Source: Deinococcus psychrotolerans (GTDB taxonomy: Bacteria; Deinococcota; Deinococci; Deinococcales; Deinococcaceae). From it: 64,000 bases of DNA. Numbering within the stretch: the first letter of the stretch is position 1; each line of letters begins with the position of its first letter. The stretch covers positions 2,559,501-2,623,500 of the forward strand of contig NZ_CP034183.1 of the NCBI RefSeq assembly GCF_003860465.1, read 5' to 3'. Shown piece by piece: positions 56,816-64,000 of the stretch. Under the pieces are notes generated by a model, which saw nothing but the letters and a program-made list of their open reading frames with translations, did no database searches and was not told the origin of the DNA. Both the position numbers and the translations under genes were made by a program.

Positions 56816-57852
56816 ATGGAATACCGCAACATACACGGCACAGATCTCAACGTCAGCGCCCTCGGCTTCGGCGTTTGGACAGTCGGCACGACTTGGTGGG
56901 GCGTCAAAGACGAGCAGATGGGCGAGCAGCTCCTGCGCCGCGCTTACGATCTGGGCGTTACCTTTTTTGACAACGGCGATACCTATGCTTCCGGCAAGGC
57001 CGAGGAACTCCAGCGCCGAGCGCTGGGCGACGTGCGCGAGAACATCGTGATCGCCAGCAAATTCGGCTACGACATCTACTCCAACCCCGAACGCCCCGGC
57101 CAGCAGGAGCGCCCCCACGACTGGACGCCCGTGTACCTCCGCAAGGCGCTGGAAGGCAGCCTCAAGCGCCTCGGCACCGATTACTTGGATTATTACCAGC
57201 TCCACAACCCGCGCATGAACGCTATCGAGCAGGGCTCGGCGCTGGCCGACGATTTGTGGGCCGAACTGGCCAAGCTCAAGGATGAAGGGCTGATTCGCGC
57301 TTACGGCACCGCGCTGGGGCCAGCCCTCAACGAGCGGCAAATTGAAGAGAGCATTGCCACCATCGAGCAGCGGCGTGCTCCCACCCAAATTATCTACAAC
57401 TTGCTGGAGCAGGTCATCGGTGAGCCGCTGCTGAAGGTGGCCGAAGCCGAGCAAGTCAGCGTGATTGCCCGCGTGCCGCATGCTTCGGGCCTGTTGGAAG
57501 GCTACATGACGCTGGAAACCGAATTCGAGCCGGGCGATCACCGCAACTGGCGCATGACCACCAATGCAAAGAAAAAAGCCTGGATGGAAGACGGCCTTCA
57601 GAAAGCCGAGCAGATCGACGCGCAGTTTGTGGCGGGCAAGGGCCGCACCATCGGTCAACTCGCCCTGCAATTCGCGCTGCACTCGCCCATGATGGCCAGC
57701 GTTTTGCCCAATATCTACAACCAGAAGGGGCTGGACGAGTACGTGGCCGCCTTTGACGCTGTTCCGCTGACCGCCAGCGAGTACGGCGGTATTCAGGCCC
57801 TCTACGCCGACAATTTCGGCCTTCAGACCAACCTGATCGGCGAGGTCGTGAA

Positions 57853-57856
<4 letters not shown>
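56816..57856 (+). CDS. Aldo/keto reductase
   Basis: The 346-residue NADPH-dependent oxidoreductase keeps the AKR tetrad: Asp and Tyr in [16 protein letters not shown], Lys in IASKFGYD and His in YYQLHNPR. A (beta/alpha)8 fold is expected. Its long loop ([23 protein letters not shown]) resembles that of yccK/YhdN-like general aldehyde and ketone reductases; substrate unknown. It overlaps the hemQ start by ATGA, so both are co-translated. Confidence 0.9.
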
Positions 57857-58686
<830 letters not shown>

Positions 58687-58689
58687 CTC

Positions 58690-60087
58690 TCACCCCCGTA
58701 TCTCCCGCAGCCGCACCCCCAGGTTCGGCAAATCCACTTCCGCCATCTGCACTCTCAGCATGGCCCCGGTGGGCGCTGCCGTACTCATGAGGGTGTCGAG
58801 CGCCAGCTCAGGAATCAGCACGGTGGCCTGCGGGCCTCTCCTTTCCACCACTTGCGCGTCCCAGATGCGCTCGGGCTGGCGGGTTAGCATCGCCAGGGTG
58901 TAGTGGCGGCGGGTCAGTCGCTCGGCGGTGCGGGTGCCTCCGGCGTTCATCTCAGCCTGGGCGACCCGTCCGGCAATTTCGCCGCCGGTCAGTCCGGGTT
59001 GCTCCTTGAGGGCGGCCCTGAGCTGCTGATGCACCACCAGATCGAGGTAGCGCCGCATCGGAGAGGTGGCCTGCGCGTAGGCGTCCAGGCCCATGCCGTG
59101 ATGCGGCCCCGGTGAAGGCCGGAAGCGGGTGCGGGCCAGCGTCTTTCGGCGTGCCCAGTGCGCGGGCAAATCGTCGCCACGCACCTCGCGGGTAGGGGCG
59201 TCCTGGGTGGCGTAGGGCAGGGCAATTTCCAGATCATCGGCGTAAATGGCGGCGGCCCAGCCTCCCAGCGTCATGCACTCCTGCACGATCAAGCGAGTTT
59301 CGGGGCGCGCCAGAGACTTGATCTCGATCTCGTCACCGTGCAACTTGACCCGCACTTCCGGCAAATCGATGGTGAGTGCTCCCTCGGCCTCGCGCTGCTT
59401 TTTGCTGGCGAAATAGAGCTTTTGAAGCGTCACGAACGGTTCATTGCCCGCGTCCAGCCGCTCCTGCGCGGCGCTGTAACTCAGCCGCTCAGCTTTGATG
59501 GTGGTCAGTTGCACGTCCACCGTGTCGGCGTTCCACTCGGCGTCAAAGTCGATGCTGATGCTCAGCGCGGGCGAGGTGGGGTGCAGGCCGAGGCCGAGCA
59601 GTTCGACCACAGCGTTGGGCACCATGCTGTAAATGCGGTCGGGCAAATACAGCGTCGCGCCGCGTGCGCGGGCGGCCATGTCCAGCGGGCTGTTCGGCTC
59701 GATCAGTGCGGCCACGTCTGCCACATGCACCCACAGCCGCCAGCCACCTTCGATCTTCTCCAAGCTGATGGCGTCGTCGGGGTCTTGGCTGCCTTCATCG
59801 TCGATGGCGTATGCGCTCAGGTGCGTCAAATCCAGCCGTTTTTCATCGGGGAGTTCGGGAATCGGCAGATCGAGGTCGGTCAAATCTATATCTGCCCGCT
59901 CGGCATACGGCACCCGCAGCATGTCCCAAATGCCGCGCCGCAGCAAAAACTCGTGGGCCACTTCGGGCGTCTCATTGAGCTTGGCTTCGCGGATCACTTT
60001 GGAGCGCTCAGCTTTGCCGCGTGCCAGCAGTTCCACTTCGGTGCGTTGGGCGGCGGTGAGTTCAGCGGGGTTTTGTGGAGCGGTCAT
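58690..60087 (-). CDS. RNB-domain exoribonuclease (RNase II/R family)
   Basis: The 465-residue protein contains the RNB catalytic core AYAIDDEGSQDPDDAISLEKIEGGWRLWVHVADVAALI with the metal-binding Asp cluster, LYLPDRIYSMVP, and TSPMRRYLDLVVHQQL near the end. Most of the usual cold-shock domains are absent or reduced: an N-terminal region of about 90 residues and a short C-terminal S1-like region precede and follow the core. It degrades RNA from the 3' end. ATG 60087 is used; upstream codons are not conserved. Confidence 0.92.
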   Translation of the reverse strand: MTAPQNPAELTAAQRTEVELLARGKAERSKVIREAKLNETPEVAHEFLLRRGIWDMLRVPYAERADIDLTDLDLPIPELPDEKRLDLTHLSAYAIDDEGSQDPDDAISLEKIEGGWRLWVHVADVAALIEPNSPLDMAARARGATLYLPDRIYSMVPNAVVELLGLGLHPTSPALSISIDFDAEWNADTVDVQLTTIKAERLSYSAAQERLDAGNEPFVTLQKLYFASKKQREAEGALTIDLPEVRVKLHGDEIEIKSLARPETRLIVQECMTLGGWAAAIYADDLEIALPYATQDAPTREVRGDDLPAHWARRKTLARTRFRPSPGPHHGMGLDAYAQATSPMRRYLDLVVHQQLRAALKEQPGLTGGEIAGRVAQAEMNAGGTRTAERLTRRHYTLAMLTRQPERIWDAQVVERRGPQATVLIPELALDTLMSTAAPTGAMLRVQMAEVDLPNLGVRLREIRG

Positions 60088-60222
60088 CCGCTTAGCATAG
60101 CGGGAGCAAAGCCGACCAGGCGGGATTCCTGTATTTGTAAATCTAGGTTTGACAATCGCTTGGTCAAGCCACTCTTGCCTCTCCATATCTGGGCACTTCA
60201 CACGCTAAATAGAAAATGAAAC

Positions 60223-60252
60223 TTGACATTCTGCTAGGTATGGGTTTATAAA
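60223..60252 (+). promoter_or_regulatory. Sigma-70 promoter of the DUF4097-DUF2089 cassette
   Basis: TTGACA (60223-60228) and TATAAA (60247-60252) are 18 bp apart. The predicted start of transcription is near 60259, about 45 bp before the ATG, and AAAGGAG lies 7 bases before that ATG. Confidence 0.75.
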
Positions 60253-60303
60253 GAGTCCAGATGAAGAACCGCTGGGTTCGTCCCATAGGTCAAAGGAGCG
60301 TAT

Positions 60304-61410
60304 ATGAACGACCAGAATCAAGGAGGGCAGAATGCGGCGAGCGCGGGCAACTCAGACGCCTTTAAGCTGCAAGTGCAGGCGCTGGTGGTGCAAGGCAAAC
60401 TCACCCCCGAAGAAGCGGCCGATTTGCTGGGTGAAGGGGTAGAGACTTTTCTCAGCACCCCGCAGCCGGAAGCGCCGACCACTGTGGAGCTGAACAAGCC
60501 CGCTGCCGAGGCACAACCGGCCAGCGAATCAGCACCGGCCACCGAACCAACACAGAGGAGCGGCTTTGGCGGCAGCATTCCCAACATTCCGGGCCTGTCC
60601 GCCGCTGCGCCGATGATCGGCAAATTGGTGAGCAAGCTGGTCAAGGAAGTCGCGCCGCACGCCGAGGGCGACACGCCCGACGATTTGCGCTTAGAGATCG
60701 CCGGTTATTCGCTGATCGTGTCCCGAGACGAAACGCTGAGTGCTCCAACGCTCAGCGGCGATACCGACGGCCTGACGCTGAGCAGTTCGCATAAAGGCTG
60801 GAAACTCAATCAGCAACACGGCCTGCGTTTTGGGAACAGGCGCGTGACGCTGAGCGTGCCGTTTGCGCCGCGCCACGTGCGGGCCGAACTGGCAGGCGGG
60901 CAACTGGTGCTGCCGGACGTGCTGGGCGAACTTCAAGTCGAAGTCGCGGGCGGCAATGTGCGGGTCGGGAACGTGGGCCACCTCAAAGCCGAGGTCAACG
61001 GCGGCAACCTGACGGCGGGCGAAGTCGGCGGCAACTTGCACCTCGAGATCAACGGCGGCAACGGCAAAATCGGGCGCAGCCAGACCTTGATTGCCGAGGT
61101 CAACGGCGGCATGCTCAACTGGTCGGGCCTCCTCAAAGAGGGCCAGCACCGCTTAGAAGTCAACGGCGGCGGAGCCAACCTCAACTTGGAGGTGGGCAGC
61201 AGCGTGCAGCTCAGCGCCGAGGTGACGGTGGGGCAACTGGTGAGCAGCTTTTCTGATCAAGTCTTTCCCATCCAAAAGCGTGGCGGGATGCTGAACGCCA
61301 CCTACACGGGCACGCTCGGCAGCGGCGCGGCGGGCCTGTCTTGCCAGGTTTCGGCAGGCCAAGTGCAACTGAACGTCCAAGAAATCGAAGGAGGTGTGAC
61401 CCATGCGTGA
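60304..61410 (+). CDS. DUF4097-like beta-repeat protein with N-terminal SHOCT-like helical motif
   Basis: The 368-residue protein has an N-terminal helical hairpin QVQALVVQGKLTPEEAADLL (about 22-41), a Pro/Ala/Glu-rich linker (about 50-85), and a C-terminal right-handed beta-repeat region from about 190 on in which V-N-G-G-N / I-N-G-G-N units recur (VNGGNLTAGEVGGNLHLEINGGN, VNGGMLNWSG, VNGGGANLNLEVG). That matches the DUF4097 adhesin-like fold seen in YvlB. No signal peptide or membrane segment is evident. The stop overlaps the start of the next gene by 8 bp. Confidence 0.82.
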   Translation: MNDQNQGGQNAASAGNSDAFKLQVQALVVQGKLTPEEAADLLGEGVETFLSTPQPEAPTTVELNKPAAEAQPASESAPATEPTQRSGFGGSIPNIPGLSAAAPMIGKLVSKLVKEVAPHAEGDTPDDLRLEIAGYSLIVSRDETLSAPTLSGDTDGLTLSSSHKGWKLNQQHGLRFGNRRVTLSVPFAPRHVRAELAGGQLVLPDVLGELQVEVAGGNVRVGNVGHLKAEVNGGNLTAGEVGGNLHLEINGGNGKIGRSQTLIAEVNGGMLNWSGLLKEGQHRLEVNGGGANLNLEVGSSVQLSAEVTVGQLVSSFSDQVFPIQKRGGMLNATYTGTLGSGAAGLSCQVSAGQVQLNVQEIEGGVTHA

Positions 61411-62026
61411 GCAAATTCGCCGGATTCTGGGCCTCGTTCATGCGGGCCGCCTCAGCAGTGAGGACGCTGCGCCGCTTCTGGCAGCCCTCCACCCCAAGCT
61501 GAACCTCACTGAAGACGCCCTCGCGCCTCTGTTCGCGCTGCTGGTCGCAGACGGCTTCGGCCCCGATAAAGTCAGCGATATTTTGTACAACCGCACCGAC
61601 CCGCCCAAAGCGCCCACCAGCGCTCCGCGCCCGCCTCAAGCGCCGCCCAGCGCCCCGCAAGCGCCCAAACCCAGTTGGCTCGGCGGATTTGACGGCCTGG
61701 CCGAGCGCATCACCGACACGGTGGAACGCGCTTTTGACGCCGCGCCGATGGTGGGTAAGCAGGCCGCGCCCAATGCGCCGCGCACCGGAACCATTCTGCG
61801 CATCGAAGTGGAAGACGAAAACGGTGGCACATACAGCGCCAACTTGCCGATGAGCCTCGCGCCGCACGTGGGCAAGCTGATTCCGCCGCAGGCCCTCAAG
61901 TCGCTCGAAAACATGGGCCTGAGCGTGGAAGCCTTGCAACTTCTTCTGGAGAGCAACCCGCCGATTGGCCCGCTGCTGGAATCTGAAGACGAAAACGGCA
62001 ATGAGGTGCGGCTGACGGTGAAGTAG
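61403..62026 (+). CDS. Hypothetical protein of the same cassette
   Basis: The 207-residue protein starts MREQIRRILGLVHAGRLSSEDAAPLL, the same kind of helical hairpin as its neighbours, then a Pro/Ala-rich linker (about 65-92) and a C-terminal domain with TGTILRIEVEDENGGTYSANLPMSLAPHVGKLIP ending ESEDENGNEVRLTVK. I do not recognise the domain. GGAGG lies 9 bases before the ATG within the upstream gene, and 8 bp of coding overlap indicate co-translation. Confidence 0.75.
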   Translation: MREQIRRILGLVHAGRLSSEDAAPLLAALHPKLNLTEDALAPLFALLVADGFGPDKVSDILYNRTDPPKAPTSAPRPPQAPPSAPQAPKPSWLGGFDGLAERITDTVERAFDAAPMVGKQAAPNAPRTGTILRIEVEDENGGTYSANLPMSLAPHVGKLIPPQALKSLENMGLSVEALQLLLESNPPIGPLLESEDENGNEVRLTVK

Positions 62027-62100
62027 GCAGGAAGGCAGGTTCGCTCTCCCGGCGAACTTGCTTTCGCTTATCGCCCCTGAGGAGCGCTACATTGAACGCC

Positions 62101-62460
62101 ATGTCCCGCCGCCCGCTCCCTCTGCCCTTTCCCGACGTGACCGAAGCCCCGCTGGTCACCGAACTGCACTTTCCCGAAGCGGGCGTGACCGTCAAAGGCG
62201 AGTTTGAACTCAATGAGTTCGCCACCCTCGCGCCCGATACGCTGGATTTTTTGCGGCTCTACATCAAGGTGCGCGGCAATCTCAAAGAAGTGGAGCGCAT
62301 CTTGGGCCTGAGTTATCCCACGGTGCGTTCCCGCTTTGACAACTTGCTGCGCTCTATCGGTTACGAACCCGAAGCCGCCGACCCGCGTGACGAAGTGCTG
62401 AGCCAGTTGGAGCGCGGCGACATCACACCGGAAGAAGCCGCCAAAAAACTGCGGCGCTAG
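62101..62460 (+). CDS. DUF2089-like putative transcriptional regulator
   Basis: The 119-residue protein contains LNEFATLAPDTLDFLRLYIKVRGNLKEVERILGLSYPTVRSRFDNLLRSIGYEP, a sigma-70-region-4/DUF2089-type helix-turn-helix with the recognition helix SYPTVRSRFDNLL, and ends SQLERGDITPEEAAKKLRR, the same short hairpin found in the two upstream genes. A TTG three codons upstream is an alternative. It is the third gene of the cassette and its likely regulator. Confidence 0.85.
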   Translation: MSRRPLPLPFPDVTEAPLVTELHFPEAGVTVKGEFELNEFATLAPDTLDFLRLYIKVRGNLKEVERILGLSYPTVRSRFDNLLRSIGYEPEAADPRDEVLSQLERGDITPEEAAKKLRR

Positions 62461-62498
62461 GAGATTTAATCCTAGCGCCGCTAATTTTGTGCGGAGTG

Positions 62499-62714
62499 TT
62501 ATTCGCCGTCTTTGGCGGCCAGTTCGTTGTACTTATTGGCCAGCACAAAAAAGGTGGGTGCCCACAGGCCCACGAAGATGCCGAAGCGCTCGCCGTGTGC
62601 GCGTTCTTCGGGGTTGCCTTCCTTGCCGCCATTGGTAAACCAGATGATGATGGAAGCCACGATAGAAACGAATCCAGCCACGGTCAGTACGTTGGAAGTG
62701 GTGCGGTTGTCCAT
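62499..62714 (-). CDS. Small two-helix membrane protein
   Basis: The 71-residue protein starts MDNRTTSNVLTVAGFVSIVASIIIWF and has a second hydrophobic segment ERFGIFVGLWAPTFFVLANKY, with a charged loop NGGKEGNPEERAHG between. I do not recognise a family. The ATG at 62714 follows GAGGCATTT-like ribosome binding site. The upstream frame to 62801 is not hydrophobic or conserved. Confidence 0.72.
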   Translation of the reverse strand: MDNRTTSNVLTVAGFVSIVASIIIWFTNGGKEGNPEERAHGERFGIFVGLWAPTFFVLANKYNELAAKDGE

Positions 62715-62858
62715 CTTAAATGCCTCCCTGAGTGCGGTGCTCAATACAACGGCCAATACACTATCGGCCTGCTGAGCGCAGTCTGGCCGACACTTTAACA
62801 ATACTATGCAACTTTTCTGACCAAGTGATCGGACTGAGTTTTTTCTTAATGAAATTGC

Positions 62859-63974
62859 TCAGGGCTGCGCTTTGATGTGCTTGGGCACGTTGTCGGTGTT
62901 CCTGAACACGTCTTGCCCACTGAATTTCTCCAGCTCTACCCGTTTGCCGCTGCGGGCGCTTTGGTAAATCGCGTCCATGATTCGGTGGTCTTGCAACCCT
63001 TCTTCGCCGGGGGTGTAAGGCGTTTTGCCCGATTGGATGCATTCGGCAAAGTGATCGACTTCCAGTGTGAACTGGTTGTAGGCGGCAAATTGCGGCGTGG
63101 TTTTGGCGGCCTTGTCGCTCAGTTCCAGGTCTAGGCCGACATACAAGAAAGCCGGATCGAGGGTAACGCTGCCTGCTTCGCCCAGCACCCGCAAGGTATC
63201 GGTTTTGACGGCTCCGTAACTGGTCAGCATGTTGGCGATCAGGCCGCCGGGAAAGCCCAGCATCACGCTCATGGATTCCTCCACTTCCTTAAATCTGGTG
63301 TCGCCCTTGGGCTGGTGCACGGCGGCGTAGACCCACTCCGGTTCCAAGCCCGTCACGAAGCGCATGGTGTTGAGGCAATAAATTCCCACGTCCACCAGTG
63401 GCCCGCCGCCGGCCTGCTTGAAACTGAGCCGCCAAGCACTGGCGTCGTCTTCGACTTGGGCGTGAATGCTGTCGAGCAACTTAATGGAGCCGAGCTTGCC
63501 GCCCGCGACAGCTTTTTTGGCGGCCCAGTGGTGCGGGGTGTACTGGATGCGGTAGGCCGCCATCAGCAGCACGCCCGCGCCCTTGCAGGCTTTGACGATC
63601 GCCTCGGCGTCCTTGGTGGTGTCGGCCAGCGGTTTTTCGCACAGCACATGCTTACCGAGTTTGGCGGCCCGCTCGGCGTAGTCGCGGTGGAGGTTGTTGG
63701 GCAGCACAATGTACACCGCCTGCACGTCGTCCCGCTGACCGAGTTCTTCAAACTGCTCGTAGGTGTAGGCGTCGGCGTCGCTCAGGCCCGCCGCTTTGGC
63801 AAAGGCCCGGCCCTTATCGAGCTCGCCGGTCACGACGGCCGCCAAGTAAGCGTGCTGGCTGGTTCTGAGGGCGGGGATGAGTTCTTCGGCGCTGAGTTCA
63901 CCGAGGCCGACGACGGCAAACCCGACGCGGCGGCTTTGGGCTTCGGGTTTGGGAATGTTCGGTTGATTGGGCAT
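62859..63974 (-). CDS. Gfo/Idh/MocA-family oxidoreductase
   Basis: The 371-residue dehydrogenase-like protein has the Rossmann motif VGFAVVGLGELSAEELIPAL, YIVLPNNLHRDYAERAAKLGKHVLCEKPLADT with the conserved EKP Lys, and GGGPLVDVGIYCLNTMRFVTGLEPEWV in the C-terminal domain. It is distinct from the member at 31212-32231 (little shared sequence outside the motifs). NAD(P) cofactor and a sugar or inositol-like substrate are inferred from the family. Confidence 0.92.
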   Translation of the reverse strand: MPNQPNIPKPEAQSRRVGFAVVGLGELSAEELIPALRTSQHAYLAAVVTGELDKGRAFAKAAGLSDADAYTYEQFEELGQRDDVQAVYIVLPNNLHRDYAERAAKLGKHVLCEKPLADTTKDAEAIVKACKGAGVLLMAAYRIQYTPHHWAAKKAVAGGKLGSIKLLDSIHAQVEDDASAWRLSFKQAGGGPLVDVGIYCLNTMRFVTGLEPEWVYAAVHQPKGDTRFKEVEESMSVMLGFPGGLIANMLTSYGAVKTDTLRVLGEAGSVTLDPAFLYVGLDLELSDKAAKTTPQFAAYNQFTLEVDHFAECIQSGKTPYTPGEEGLQDHRIMDAIYQSARSGKRVELEKFSGQDVFRNTDNVPKHIKAQP

Positions 63975-64000
63975 GGTTTACCCTTCCATACCGCTTGCCC

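Overview
The window is a stretch of a high-GC bacterial chromosome that reads as a Deinococcus species. The placement rests on a Deinococcus-Thermus type rpoB-rpoC pair that is not preceded by rplJ-rplL, a glmS ribozyme leader, a polyphosphate glucokinase, a trehalose synthase, many secreted or low-complexity proteins without homologues I can name, and strong GC3 bias that creates very long spurious antisense frames. This is inferred from protein resemblance, not from a search.

Layout. 1-6.1 kb: 3' end of treS, a secreted protein, a mazG-NUDIX overlapping pair, a ClpC-type unfoldase and a polyphosphate glucokinase. 6.2-8.3 kb: a small accessory patch with a truncated Abi-like C-terminal domain, an MHYT membrane protein, an orphan ORF and a tyrosine-integrase relic next to tRNA-Lys(CTT). 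8.3-15.6 kb: formyl-THF cyclo-ligase, a DUF421 membrane protein, an HtrA-like protease, an AIG2-like protein, an SPFH/ribbon-helix-helix operon, a CBS protein, a DHA2 efflux pump and a ComEA-like protein. 15.6-17.6 kb: a family 2 glycosyltransferase that has lost its 5' part and is split by an IS630-family element, itself inactivated. 17.6-35.8 kb: a two-component system, a ParB-like protein, argS, secreted hydrolase, acyltransferase, transglutaminase, a large thioredoxin-fold protein (YyaL/SPATA20 type), two disordered hydrophilic proteins, a Rieske protein, a three-gene overlapping operon (Gfo/Idh, FG-GAP-like, TIGR01777), a GMC oxidoreductase, and an FmdB-like/HtrA pair.

35.8-47.8 kb is the core block: glmS behind its ribozyme, transaldolase, rpoB and rpoC. 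47.9-64 kb: an S8/S53-like lipoprotein protease, DUF2721, acyl-CoA dehydrogenase, a transposase-derived HTH protein translationally coupled to an acyl-CoA synthetase, AEC and MFS transporters, aldo/keto reductase overlapping hemQ, an RNase II/R-family enzyme, a three-gene cassette (DUF4097-like, related, DUF2089) and a second Gfo/Idh oxidoreductase.

Most of the window is ordinary housekeeping. The points most worth a second look are the doubly broken glycosyltransferase with its dead IS630, the HTH-fadD coupling, the three-gene cassette sharing one helical motif, the cysteine-free FmdB protein coupled to a protease, the perfect 24-bp inverted repeat between divergent genes, and the S8-like protease without a canonical histidine. 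No CRISPR array, rRNA or complete prophage is present.
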